Shown here: one piece after another, positions 54,814 to 64,000 of the stretch
Position numbering within the stretch: the first letter of the stretch is position 1
How the letters are laid out: each line of letters opens with the position of its first letter
Assembly: GCA_022750195.1 (NCBI GenBank)
Contig: JAKIWE010000001.1
Span: 866,672 to 930,671 of the forward strand
Reading direction: 5' to 3'
From: Thermoplasmata archaeon
GTDB lineage: Archaea; Thermoplasmatota; Thermoplasmata; Lutacidiplasmatales; UBA184
DNA: 64,000 bases
Position numbers and translations under genes: made by a program
The notes under the pieces: model-generated
Databases searched by the model: none
What the model was told of the DNA's origin: nothing
The model's input: the letters and a program-made list of their open reading frames with translations, nothing else

Positions 54814-55711
54814 TCGACGGCTCCGGAAAATTCCCGGATTCGGCCAACGCGACCAGACGCTGGATCCGGTCGAGGGCCGCCCGGCGGCCGCTCGCGCCGG
54901 TCGCGCCGAGGAACCCCGCCGCCCCGCCGCGCGCGACGCTGCTCTCGTGCGTGACGACCTTGTAGAGCGCCCTCGCCAAGGCGAGAGGGCGGCGGGTCAT
55001 CCGCACCGCTTCGTCGTCAGCACGGATCTCCTCGCGCCGAGTCAGCGATCGCGCGAGGTAGGCGAGCAACGGGTCCCAGCGCATCATCCTGGAGAACGTT
55101 CGTACGAACGTCAGGTACCGGCTGTCCAGGTCGCGGATGTGGCCCAGCTCGTGGGCGATCGCCGCGTCGCGCTCGGGGATCGAGAGGAGGTCGAGCAGCG
55201 CCGTCGACAGGAGCACGACCTCGTGCCGGTGAGGCCGGAATCCGCGGGCCGGAGCGAGCTCGACGAGCGTGAAGGAGAACGCCTCGGGCCGCGAGGACGT
55301 GTACGCGAGCAGGCTCGCGCGCTCCCGCGGGCTCGGGAGAGACTCAGGCCACGGGAGCGGGCGCGGCCGTAGGACGTGGAGGAACCCCCGTCCAACGAGC
55401 TGGTTGACGAGGAACGCGACGGTGAACACGAGCAGTGCGCCGACGGCCCCGAAGGCCCACCAGCGCAGGTACTTCGGGTCGAAGAGGAGCCACGGCGAAC
55501 GCATCAACGCCTCGATCGCAGCGAAGCCGCCGTTCGCGAGCACCCAGATCAGGGTGGTCGTCGCAAGGAGCGCCCACAGCGCGAGGAACGTCGCGGCGAG
55601 GCGCAGGACCACCGGCGGGGCGGACTTCCGGAAGGCGTACATCAGGCCGACGCCGGCGACGATCCACGCGGCGACCGGGAGGTAGAGGACCGCCACAACG
55701 GGGGGAAACAT
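54806..55711 (-). CDS. membrane metallopeptidase, M48/M56 (BlaR1/HtpX-like)
   Basis: Four hydrophobic helices; 'AIAHELGHIRDLDSRYLTFVRTFSRMM...REEIRADDEAVRMTRRP'; ATG at 55711. Confidence 0.85.
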   Translation of the reverse strand: MFPPVVAVLYLPVAAWIVAGVGLMYAFRKSAPPVVLRLAATFLALWALLATTTLIWVLANGGFAAIEALMRSPWLLFDPKYLRWWAFGAVGALLVFTVAFLVNQLVGRGFLHVLRPRPLPWPESLPSPRERASLLAYTSSRPEAFSFTLVELAPARGFRPHRHEVVLLSTALLDLLSIPERDAAIAHELGHIRDLDSRYLTFVRTFSRMMRWDPLLAYLARSLTRREEIRADDEAVRMTRRPLALARALYKVVTHESSVARGGAAGFLGATGASGRRAALDRIQRLVALAESGNFPEPSSA

Positions 55712-55725
55712 GACCCGGACCGGGT

Positions 55726-56094
55726 TCAGATCTTCAGCCGCCGCCGAAGCTCCCGCTCTTCCGCGGGGTTCATCTTGGCGAGCTCCTCGTTGAGGTGGAC
55801 GACCCCCGAGGGCCCGAACATCGTCACCACGCCCCGAAGCAGGTTGCGGAGGTACCGCCGCTCGAAATCGACCGTGCGGTAGACATACCGTTCCCCCCCT
55901 TGGCACTTCTCACGACGGCGCCGGACCAGCCCCTTGTCGTGCAGTCGAGCCAGGATCGTGGCGACGGTGGTGTAGGCGACCTGCACCCCCGCCACGGCGA
56001 GCTGCTCGCGGACGTCGCGCGCCGGCCCCTCTCCGACCTCCCGGAGGGCGATGAGGGCCTCCGTCTCCAGGGAGCCGACCATGGGAGCTGCCAC
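55726..56094 (-). CDS. BlaI/MecI-family transcriptional regulator
   Basis: 'MVGSLETEALIALREVGEGPARDVREQLAVAGVQVAYTTVATILARLHDKGLVRRRREKCQGGERYVYRTV'. Confidence 0.88.
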   Translation of the reverse strand: MAAPMVGSLETEALIALREVGEGPARDVREQLAVAGVQVAYTTVATILARLHDKGLVRRRREKCQGGERYVYRTVDFERRYLRNLLRGVVTMFGPSGVVHLNEELAKMNPAEERELRRRLKI

Positions 56095-56255
56095 GTTCGA
56101 AGAGGGGGCGGGGGCTCCTTAACCGTGACGCCCCGACTGGCTCGACGAGTACGAACTCGAACGAATTGGTTGAGCGTCGAGACGGGAACCCCGGGGAAAA
56201 TCGGGGAAGCGCTCCTCGGGCGAACCGTTAATTCGGAACCCCCCTCCCCGCCGGC

Positions 56256-57656
56256 ATGACCGCAGGCCCGGGGAGCGCCAAGTCCATCCTCGACCTGGTC
56301 GGTCACACCCCGACGGTGCCGCTCAATAGGCTGGGGAAGGGACTGCCGTACCGTCTCCTCGCCAAGCTAGAGTTCCTCAATCCCGGCGGCTCGGTGAAGG
56401 ACCGGATCGGCCCCGCGATGATCGATGACGCAGAAGCGCGGGGACTGCTCAAACCCGGGGGCACGATCGTCGAAGCGACGAGCGGCAACACCGGCGTCGG
56501 CCTCGCCCTCGTTGCGGCGGTGCGCGGGTATCGCGTGGTCTTCGTCATCCCCGACAAGATGAGCTCCGAGAAGATCCGGCTGCTCCGGGCGTACGGTGCT
56601 CGGGTCGTGATCACGCCCAGCCAGCTCCCTCCCGACCACCCGATGAGCCACTACTCGGTGGCACGGAGGCTCTCCAAAGAGATCCCGAACGCCTACTATC
56701 CCAACCAGTACGAGAATCCGTGGAACCCGGAGGCGCACCGGCGCACGACGGGGCCGGAGATCGACGCGGACGGAGGCCCGATGCTCGGCGCCGTCGTCGC
56801 GTCGATCGGGACCGGAGGGACGGTCAGCGGCATCGGCCAGTACTTCAAGGAGCATCGGCCGTCGGTGAAGATCATCGCGGTCGACCCGAAGGGCTCCGTG
56901 CTCGCCCCGTTCGCCCGGACCAAGGAGCTCGCGCGAGCCGTCCCGTACAAGGTCGAGGGGATCGGCGAGGACATGATCCCGAAGACCGTCCATTTCGAGT
57001 ACATCGACGAGTTCGTGGAGGTCGACGACAAGGAGTCGTTCCTCACCGCCCGCCGGCTGGCCCGGGAGGAGGGTCTCTTCGGAGGGGGCTCCTCCGGAGC
57101 GGCGGTCGCCGGCGCGATCAAGTGGCTCTCCACGCGACCGATCCCGGAGGGGCAGAGCGTCGTGATCGTTCTCCCGGACTCGGGGGACCGGTATCTCTCG
57201 AAGTTCTACAGCGACGAGTGGATGCGGGAGAACCGGTTCCTCGACGAAGGGGCCACCGCGGCGGACCTGATCGCGGCGAAGGAGGCCACCCCGGCACTGG
57301 TCGCCGCCGACCCGACCACGGTCGTGCGCGACGCCCTGGCCACGCTCCGGCGCGCGGGGATCTCCCAGATGCCGGTGCTCGCCGGGAAGGAGAACGTCGG
57401 GAGCGTCCACGAGGAGGACATCCTTCGGGCGACGATCGGGGACCAAACGGTGATGGAGCGAACCGTGACCGCCGTCATGGCACCTCCGTTCAACGAGGTC
57501 GCGGAGGAGTCGGCCCTCGGCGACATCCTGCATCGCCTGCGGGAAGAGCATGCCCTTCTGGTCCGGGACTCTGGGACCGGCGCTCCGGTCGGGGTACTGA
57601 CGCGTCACGACGTCGTCGCTTTCCTGTCCGTCCGAGGAACCACGCATGCGGTTTGA
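56256..57656 (+). CDS. cbs: cystathionine beta-synthase with C-terminal CBS-domain pair
   Basis: 'KLEFLNPGGSVKDRIG','EATSGNTGVGLALVAAVRGY','GTGGTVSGIGQYFKE'; CBS-pair C-terminus. Confidence 0.93.
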   Translation: MTAGPGSAKSILDLVGHTPTVPLNRLGKGLPYRLLAKLEFLNPGGSVKDRIGPAMIDDAEARGLLKPGGTIVEATSGNTGVGLALVAAVRGYRVVFVIPDKMSSEKIRLLRAYGARVVITPSQLPPDHPMSHYSVARRLSKEIPNAYYPNQYENPWNPEAHRRTTGPEIDADGGPMLGAVVASIGTGGTVSGIGQYFKEHRPSVKIIAVDPKGSVLAPFARTKELARAVPYKVEGIGEDMIPKTVHFEYIDEFVEVDDKESFLTARRLAREEGLFGGGSSGAAVAGAIKWLSTRPIPEGQSVVIVLPDSGDRYLSKFYSDEWMRENRFLDEGATAADLIAAKEATPALVAADPTTVVRDALATLRRAGISQMPVLAGKENVGSVHEEDILRATIGDQTVMERTVTAVMAPPFNEVAEESALGDILHRLREEHALLVRDSGTGAPVGVLTRHDVVAFLSVRGTTHAV

Positions 57657-58791
57657 TACAAGGGTCATCCACGCCGCTCAGCCGCCGGACGAACTCACCG
57701 GCGCCGTCAACACGCCGATCTATCTCTCCAGCACGTTCGCCCAGTCGGCCCCGAACCAGAACAAGGGGTACGTGTACGGTCGGACCTCGAACCCGACGCG
57801 GACTGTCCTAGAACGTGTGCTCGCCGACCTCGAGGGGGGCCGACGGGGCCTCGCGTTCTCCTCCGGGCTCGGAGCGCTGACGACCCTCCTCGAGGACCTG
57901 CCCTCCGGCTCGCGCATCGTCGCGGGGAGCGACCTCTACGGCGGCACGCGTAGACTGTTCGAGCACCACCGGACCCAGTTCGGCCTAACGGTCGACTACG
58001 TCGCGACCTCCGAGACCGACGCCTTCGCCCGGGCTCTCGACGCCGCCCCCGCGGAGATGGTGTACGTCGAGTCGCCGACCAACCCTCTGATCGGGATCTG
58101 TGATCTCGCGCGCGTCGGGGAGCTGGCCCGGCGGCATCGGGCCCGGTTCGTCGTCGACAACACCTTCGCCTCTCCGGCTCTCCAGCGGCCGATCGAGCAC
58201 GGGGCGGGCGTCGTGCTGCACTCGACCACGAAGTATCTCGGCGGTCACTCCGACATCCTCGGCGGCGCCCTCGTCGCACGCCGGCGCGCTACGGGGGAGC
58301 GGCTCGCGTGGTTGCAGAACGCGGTGGGGGCTATCCCCAGCCCGGTCGACTCCTTCCTCGTGCTGCGGGGGATCCGGACGTTGGGCGTCCGGATGCGGCG
58401 CCACTGCGAGGGGGCCCAGGCGGTCGCCGAAGCGCTCGCGTCGAGCGGGAAGGTCCTCCGGGTTCACTATCCGGGACTCAAGGATCATCCCCAGCACAAG
58501 CTGGCCCGAAAGCAGATGGACGGCTTCGGCGGCATGCTCAGCGCCGAGGTCCGAGGAGGCGCCTCTGCGGCGGGTCGGTTACTTCGCCGGCTCCGGGTCT
58601 TCACGCTCGCCGAGAGCCTCGGGGGCGTCGAATCGCTCGCCGAGCATCCCGCGTCGATGACCCATTCGAGCGTCCCGAAGGCCGCCCGCGAGGCGGTCGG
58701 GATCACCGACGGCCTTCTCCGGTTCTCGGTCGGGATCGAGGACCCGGCCGATCTTGTCGACGATGTGGTTCGGAGCCTGAGGAGCGTGTAG
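57646..58791 (+). CDS. cystathionine gamma-lyase/synthase (PLP, Cys/Met metabolism)
   Basis: '[22 protein letters not shown]','[19 protein letters not shown]','[22 protein letters not shown]'. Confidence 0.93.
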   Translation: MRFDTRVIHAAQPPDELTGAVNTPIYLSSTFAQSAPNQNKGYVYGRTSNPTRTVLERVLADLEGGRRGLAFSSGLGALTTLLEDLPSGSRIVAGSDLYGGTRRLFEHHRTQFGLTVDYVATSETDAFARALDAAPAEMVYVESPTNPLIGICDLARVGELARRHRARFVVDNTFASPALQRPIEHGAGVVLHSTTKYLGGHSDILGGALVARRRATGERLAWLQNAVGAIPSPVDSFLVLRGIRTLGVRMRRHCEGAQAVAEALASSGKVLRVHYPGLKDHPQHKLARKQMDGFGGMLSAEVRGGASAAGRLLRRLRVFTLAESLGGVESLAEHPASMTHSSVPKAAREAVGITDGLLRFSVGIEDPADLVDDVVRSLRSV

Positions 58792-58795
58792 GCGG

Positions 58796-60250
58796 GTGCG
58801 ACGGGTTCAGATCTACGACACCCTGACCCGGGAGACCCGGCTCTTCGTCCCGATCACGCCGCCGAAGGTCGGTCTGTTCGTCTGCGGGTTGACGCCGTAC
58901 GCCGAGGCCCACGTCGGGCATGCGAAGGTGGCGGTCGTCTTCGACGTCGTCGCGCGCGCGTTGAGCCGGTGGGGCTACCGCGTCTTCTACCTCCAGAACG
59001 TCACGAACCTGGACGACCGGCTCATCGAGCGGGGGGGCGCCACGTCCACCGACCCGCTCAAGCTCGCCGACCAGCACTTCGGCGCTTGGCGCCAGGCGAT
59101 GGACCGGCTCAACGTCCGGTCGGTGAACTACTACCCGCACGCCACCGACTACATCCCGGAGATCCTCGTCCAGGTCGGGCAGCTCGTCGACCGCGGCTTC
59201 GCCTACGCCGCGAACGGCTCGGTCTACTACGACGTGGGGAGATTCCCGGCGTACGGGAGGCTCTCCGGCCAGCGGGTCGAAGCGCTCCAGCCCGGCGCCC
59301 GCGTCGCCGTCGAAGCCGGCAAGCGTTCCCCGGAGGATTTCGTGCTCTGGAAGGCCTCCAAACCCGGCGAACCGACCTGGGAGAGCCCCTGGGGTCCGGG
59401 CCGCCCGGGCTGGCACATCGAGGACACGGCGATCACCGTCCGCCTCCACGGCCCACGGTACGACCTTCACGGAGGCGGGATGGACCTCAAGTTCCCCCAC
59501 CACGAGGCGGAGATCGCTCAGGCGGAGGCCGCGACCGGCGAGGCGCCGCTCGTGAACTACTGGATGCACGTCGGCCTCGTGACGATGAAGGGCGAGAAGA
59601 TGTCGAAGTCGCTCGGGAACGTCTACGGCCTCGACGAGGCGTTAGGCGTCCACGGCCCCGAGGTGCTCCGGTTCTACTACCTCAACGCCCACTACCGGAG
59701 CCCGCTCGACTTCGTTCCCGGCAAAAGCCTGGAGGAGGCCGGCGAGGCGTACGAGAGACTGGCCGGCCCCGCGCGACGGATCGCTGCGGCCGTTCGGTCG
59801 GCGGGGAGCGCGGCCGAAGGGGGCGAACTGCCGGAAGCTGTGACCGCAGCGTCGGAGACCGCCGTCGGAGAGCTCGACGAGCTCCTCGCGGACGATTTCA
59901 ACACCCGGGAAGCGATCGCCCGACTGTTCGTGTGGTCCCGATCGGTCGCCGAGTGGCTTCCCGGTCTTTCGAAGCTCTCGCCGAGCGCCCTCGCGACCTT
60001 GGAGGCTCCCTACCGGTGGGCGGCCGAGATGTTGGGACTGTTCGGGGTCTCGGGGGAGCCCGATGCTCGGGACGAGGCCCTCGCGCGTCTCGTCGCTGCC
60101 TCGATCGAGGCCCGCGCCGCCGCGCGCGGCCGCGGGGACTACGCGGAAGCCGACCGTATCCGCACCGAGCTTGGGCGGGCGGGCGTCCAGCTCGAGGACC
60201 ACGGCACCGAAACCGGCTGGCACCTGGTCGGGCCGTCGGATCGCCCATGA
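58796..60250 (+). CDS. cysS: cysteinyl-tRNA synthetase (GTG start)
   Basis: 'VGLFVCGLTPYAEAHVGHAKVAVVFDVVAR', 'GWHIEDTAI','GGGMDLKFPHHEAEIAQAEA','GEKMSKSLGN'. Confidence 0.96.
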   Translation: MRRVQIYDTLTRETRLFVPITPPKVGLFVCGLTPYAEAHVGHAKVAVVFDVVARALSRWGYRVFYLQNVTNLDDRLIERGGATSTDPLKLADQHFGAWRQAMDRLNVRSVNYYPHATDYIPEILVQVGQLVDRGFAYAANGSVYYDVGRFPAYGRLSGQRVEALQPGARVAVEAGKRSPEDFVLWKASKPGEPTWESPWGPGRPGWHIEDTAITVRLHGPRYDLHGGGMDLKFPHHEAEIAQAEAATGEAPLVNYWMHVGLVTMKGEKMSKSLGNVYGLDEALGVHGPEVLRFYYLNAHYRSPLDFVPGKSLEEAGEAYERLAGPARRIAAAVRSAGSAAEGGELPEAVTAASETAVGELDELLADDFNTREAIARLFVWSRSVAEWLPGLSKLSPSALATLEAPYRWAAEMLGLFGVSGEPDARDEALARLVAASIEARAAARGRGDYAEADRIRTELGRAGVQLEDHGTETGWHLVGPSDRP

Positions 60251-61284
60251 AAGGTCTCGGCTTCCGGGAGCATGGCGGCCTCGACCGGGTCGAGATCGTC
60301 GACATTCCCACCCCGGTGCCGGGTCCGAACGAGGTACGTATCCGGGTGCAGGCCTCCGCGTTCAATCGGCTCGACCGGTTCACCCTCGAGGGGATCCCCG
60401 GGGTACCCATCGAGCGGCCGCATATCCTCGGTTCCGACGGGGCGGGGACGGTCGATGCGGTGGGGGACCGGGTCTTCGACCTCACTCCGGGCGCGCGGGT
60501 GCTGCTCAACCCGGGGCTCTCCGACGGCACCTGCACCGCCTGCCGTGCCGGACAGGAATCGCTCTGCCGGAGCTTTCGGATCGTGGGGGAGCACACCCAA
60601 GGGACCGCGACCGAGTTCGTCGTGGTGCCCCGGTCGAACGTCTACCCGATCCCTCCCGCGATGAGCTTCGGGGAGGCGGCGGCGTTCCCGCTCGTTTTCC
60701 AGACGGCGTACCGGGCCCTTCGTACCGTCGGAGAGCTCCGCACCGGCGAGCGCGTCGCGATCATCGGCGCCGGGGGCGGGGTTGCTACCGCGGCCATTCA
60801 GATCGCTAAGGCGGCGGGAGCGAGGGTCGCGGTGACCACCCGGTCGGCGGAGAAGGGGGAGAAGGCCCGGAAGCTCGGCGCCGACGCGGTCCTGGTGGAG
60901 GAGGCCGGGACCTCCCTCGACCGACGGTTGTGGGCGTGGAGCGAGAAGGAAGGGGTCGATGTGATCTTCGACTCCGTGGGGCTCGTCACCGTTCCGCGTA
61001 CGCTTCGGGCGTTGGCCCGTGGGGGGCGCCTCGTGATCATCGGGGCCACCTCCGGCCCGATCGTGGAGGTCGACTTGCGGACCGTCTTTTGGCGCCAGGC
61101 GTCGATCCGGGGGAGCACGATGGCGAGCCGGAAGGAGTTCGAAGCGGTCCTCGCCGAGCTCGCGCACGGCACCGTCCGGCCCGTGATCGACCACGAATTC
61201 GCCTGGGACCAAGGGGCCGAAGCGCTGGCCCGGATGGAGGCGCCGGACCTGTTCGGCAAGGTCGTCCTGCGTACCGCGCCATAG
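60247..61284 (+). CDS. MDR-family zinc-type alcohol dehydrogenase/quinone oxidoreductase
   Basis: 'HILGSDGAGTVDAVGDRV','GLSDGTCTACRAGQESLCRSFRIVGEH','VAIIGAGGGVATAAIQIAKAAGARVAVTTRS'; ATGA overlap with cysS. Confidence 0.9.
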   Translation: MKGLGFREHGGLDRVEIVDIPTPVPGPNEVRIRVQASAFNRLDRFTLEGIPGVPIERPHILGSDGAGTVDAVGDRVFDLTPGARVLLNPGLSDGTCTACRAGQESLCRSFRIVGEHTQGTATEFVVVPRSNVYPIPPAMSFGEAAAFPLVFQTAYRALRTVGELRTGERVAIIGAGGGVATAAIQIAKAAGARVAVTTRSAEKGEKARKLGADAVLVEEAGTSLDRRLWAWSEKEGVDVIFDSVGLVTVPRTLRALARGGRLVIIGATSGPIVEVDLRTVFWRQASIRGSTMASRKEFEAVLAELAHGTVRPVIDHEFAWDQGAEALARMEAPDLFGKVVLRTAP

Positions 61285-61385
61285 CGGCGGTCGTCGGGCC
61301 GACTTTCGCCGTGCCACCGGCGGAGAACTTCGTGCTATACGGCACGATACGCGCACCGACGGCGGGCCGCTCTCGGATGGTATTT

Positions 61386-61406
61386 ATACAGGGCGCTCGC
61401 CTGTAT
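61386..61406. repeat. inverted repeat, 7-bp perfect stem
   Basis: ATACAGG-GCGCTCG-CCTGTAT followed by TTTTC; also overlaps TATTTATA. Confidence 0.7.
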
Positions 61407-61464
61407 TTTTCTCGTGGAGGGTACCCAAGGGCACCCTTCCCGTTGGGGGAGGTTTCATCCGCTT

Positions 61465-64000
61465 ATGCGCCCGCTCGCACGACCCTTAATTCTGGCCGCG
61501 GTGTTCGTCGGATTCCTGGCTGCCGGCTTCGTCGGAGCCTCGGCACCCGGGGCCACCGGGACCCTAGCGGCCCCCGGGCATTTCCACGCTCACCCGCTGC
61601 TCCTCGCGCCGCTGGCCAGCCGCGGCGACCTGGTGGTCGGAGCGGCCAACTCCCCGCTCATCCTCACCCCCGCGACCGTTGGCGCGAACACCTACTACCA
61701 AGAGGGGAACGTCACCGTCCTGAGCGGCGGGACGCTGATCGTCCGGAACCTGACCTTCTCCGTGGTCCAGTACGTCGGGATCGAGGGGACCGCCGCGAAC
61801 CGGCTTTCCCACCTGTACACGGTCTCGATCCAGGGGAAGGCGACGTTCGACCACTCGGTCCTCACGACCGACGTCCAGGTGATCAACGCCTACCCCAAGC
61901 TGAACCTCAACGTCACGGGCGGCGGCTCGCTGACCCTGAAGGACTCCGCCTTCCAGTTCCCCGGGAGCGTCACCGTCACCGGCGCGGGCTCGATGCTCGT
62001 CCTGAACGGAAGCGCGATCACCGGCAACCCCGCGCTCCAGACCCCGAGCTACCTGTGGAACCGGACGGTGCTCGCGAACAGCGTGTTCGCCCCCACCGTG
62101 ACGATCGCCGCGGGCGCCCACGCCTTGCTCGGGCAGAGCGCGCTGCTCCAGACCTACAAGGACAACACGTCGGTGTCGGGCGTTCCCCAGCCGGCGACCC
62201 CGATCCTCTTCAACACCACGGCCCAGACCGTGACGAACGCCCGGTGGGCGAGCTTCGGTCATCTCGTCCTGCCCCCGGACCCTGAGAACCTGACCAAGGC
62301 CGACCTGTACCCGACCATCGCCGGCGGCTCGATCATCCTGGACTACGGCACGGCGGTCGGCACCTCCGCGCCGGTCACGCTCAATTACGGCGCGTCGAAC
62401 TTCCCGATCGGCACGGCCAACTTCCCGATGGCCGGGGCCGAGGTCGTCCTTCCGCTGCCCCCGGCGACGGTCCAGGGCATCAATGCGTTGGGGTGGACCG
62501 CCTTCCTTCAGGCGACCGGCAGCTTCGGTGGCACCAGCCTCGTGAACATCGACGTCGGAACCACCGGGTCGGCGACGCCGGTCAACCTCACCTACGCCCA
62601 GTTGGTCACCGTTCCGGCGATCAGTTCGAACATCACCGTCACGGGGGCCGGGTCGATCCTGACAGCGGCCGACAGCTTCTTCGACCTCAACTTCAACCGC
62701 TCGTCGCTGACCCCGTGGGGCTCGAGCAAGCTCGAGATCACGAACGGGGCGACGGCGTTCCTCGCCAACCTCTCGCTCTCCTCACCGTGGACCGCGGTCT
62801 ACCTGAACGACTCCGCGGTGATGCCGGACGCGTCCAGCACCGCGGTGTTCTACCGGTGGGAACAGGTCCCGGTCGCCGCCTCGGCGGGCATCCCGATCCC
62901 GGGGGCCCAGGCGAGCGCGTTCTACGCGAACAACGCGATCCAGCTCAACAATGCCACGGCGACGGCGTACAACAACCTCGGCAGCGCCGACCCCGACCTG
63001 GCCACCTACGTGACCGCGTGGGACAAGCTCGACCACGTCTCCGGCTACGGGATCAGCGACTTCCACGGCAACTCGAACCTGCTGCTGGCGAGCTCCGTGC
63101 TGACCGGCCCGGGGCTCCCCGACGGGACGTATCTGGGCACCTACCACATCGCGGTCGATGTCGCCGCTCTGACGTCGAACGCGACCCAGTGGGTGTACGC
63201 CTCCACGACGCCCTACCCTGCGTCGATGGCTCCGGCGACCCCCGACGTCACGCCCGCCTTCTCCTACCCCGGGTACCTCGCCTCGATCGGTGTGGGCCAG
63301 GTCACCGTCTCGGCGGCCGGCCAGTTGACCGGGTCGGCCTCGGTCGCGATCGGACAGACGCTCACCGTCTCCGCGGTCATCACGAACACCGGGACCGCCT
63401 CGGTCGCGGCGTACACGGCGAACCTCTCCTACAAGCTCGCGGCCCCGCTTCAGCCGAAGCCGGTCGCTGCGACCCTCTCCTTCAACGCCCTCGCGCCGGG
63501 TCACAGCCAGTCGGTGAACCTCTCGTGGCTCGTCAACGAGTCGGTGACCGGGGACCACGGGAAGTTCCTCGCCAACTTCCTCCTCACCGCCACCTGGAAC
63601 GGTGGCGTGGGACCAAACGCCGGGATCGTCGATCTCCTCGTGCCCGTCACGATCCTGCCGGCCCCGATCTCCGTCACGCTCACCCCGCCCGGCACCCAGT
63701 TCGAGGTCGGCCACGACTACTTCGCTCCGGGGACGGTCAACTTCGCCGGCCGCGGCGGCGCGTACATCAACGTCACCGCGATCGGTCCGGGCGGAAGCTT
63801 CCTCCTCAACACCTTCCAGACCCCGAACGGTACCTTCGAGGCCGGGGTGTCGCCGCTCCCCACGATGGGGCCGGGGACCTACACGCTCATCGTGAGCGCC
63901 GAGTACAACACCGTCACCGCCTACGACAACTTCACGAACGCCTACACGATCCCGGGGGCGTCGAGCTCCCAGGGACCGCTCTCCTTCCTGACCAACACCC
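61465..64000 (+). CDS. large secreted surface protein, 3' end beyond window
   Basis: ATG at 61465, signal peptide 'MRPLARPLILAAVFVGFLAAGFVGASAPG', open frame to window end, beta-helix/CARDB-like repeats; absent from ORF track because no stop in window. Confidence 0.8.
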   Translation, partial: MRPLARPLILAAVFVGFLAAGFVGASAPGATGTLAAPGHFHAHPLLLAPLASRGDLVVGAANSPLILTPATVGANTYYQEGNVTVLSGGTLIVRNLTFSVVQYVGIEGTAANRLSHLYTVSIQGKATFDHSVLTTDVQVINAYPKLNLNVTGGGSLTLKDSAFQFPGSVTVTGAGSMLVLNGSAITGNPALQTPSYLWNRTVLANSVFAPTVTIAAGAHALLGQSALLQTYKDNTSVSGVPQPATPILFNTTAQTVTNARWASFGHLVLPPDPENLTKADLYPTIAGGSIILDYGTAVGTSAPVTLNYGASNFPIGTANFPMAGAEVVLPLPPATVQGINALGWTAFLQATGSFGGTSLVNIDVGTTGSATPVNLTYAQLVTVPAISSNITVTGAGSILTAADSFFDLNFNRSSLTPWGSSKLEITNGATAFLANLSLSSPWTAVYLNDSAVMPDASSTAVFYRWEQVPVAASAGIPIPGAQASAFYANNAIQLNNATATAYNNLGSADPDLATYVTAWDKLDHVSGYGISDFHGNSNLLLASSVLTGPGLPDGTYLGTYHIAVDVAALTSNATQWVYASTTPYPASMAPATPDVTPAFSYPGYLASIGVGQVTVSAAGQLTGSASVAIGQTLTVSAVITNTGTASVAAYTANLSYKLAAPLQPKPVAATLSFNALAPGHSQSVNLSWLVNESVTGDHGKFLANFLLTATWNGGVGPNAGIVDLLVPVTILPAPISVTLTPPGTQFEVGHDYFAPGTVNFAGRGGAYINVTAIGPGGSFLLNTFQTPNGTFEAGVSPLPTMGPGTYTLIVSAEYNTVTAYDNFTNAYTIPGASSSQGPLSFLTNT

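Noticed and set aside
56367-57668. 433-aa minus-strand ORF
   Set aside because: Antisense shadow of the CBS gene.
1-64000. CRISPR arrays, rRNA genes, intact transposases
   Set aside because: None recognised. Periodic repeats found are coding (kelch, YVTN, PKD, bactofilin-like). A systematic repeat search was not possible by eye.

Overview
The window looks like a GC-rich archaeal chromosome segment, most likely Thermoplasmatota. Markers are aRF1, RFC small subunit, Sec61-beta/SecG, Kae1, archaeosine TGT, Taw1, geranylgeranyl reductase and a thermopsin-like protease. The long overlapping antisense ORFs in the track are mostly GC-skew artefacts. Main content, left to right: (1) acetate kinase plus phosphoketolase (1-2.9 kb). 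(2) A 3-29 kb block rich in secreted, TM-anchored surface proteins (PQQ-like/PKD, two kelch/PKD paralogs, YVTN propeller, thermopsin), interleaved with class III cyclase genes and tRNA-Arg(CCT). (3) Housekeeping genes: aRF1, thioredoxin, moaB, moaC, rfcS, SppA. (4) A decayed stretch just after sec61-beta (37.0-38.5 kb) with a truncated tyrosine-recombinase gene, interrupted ORFs and a candidate att-like repeat of the sec61-beta 3' end. (5) Taw1, MFS, VOC and rhodanese genes, a bactofilin-like beta-helix protein followed by a winged-helix domain with no canonical start, a family-5-like UDG, TgtA and Kae1. (6) GGR, a BlaI/membrane metallopeptidase pair, a CBS/CGL/CysRS/MDR gene string, and a large surface protein running off the right edge. 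The items most worth follow-up are the sec61-beta integration scar, the partial tRNA-Arg copy, the bactofilin/winged-helix junction, the archaeal phosphoketolase-AckA pair and the BlaI/metallopeptidase pair. No CRISPR array or intact mobile element was recognised. All identifications are by reading motifs; no database search was run.
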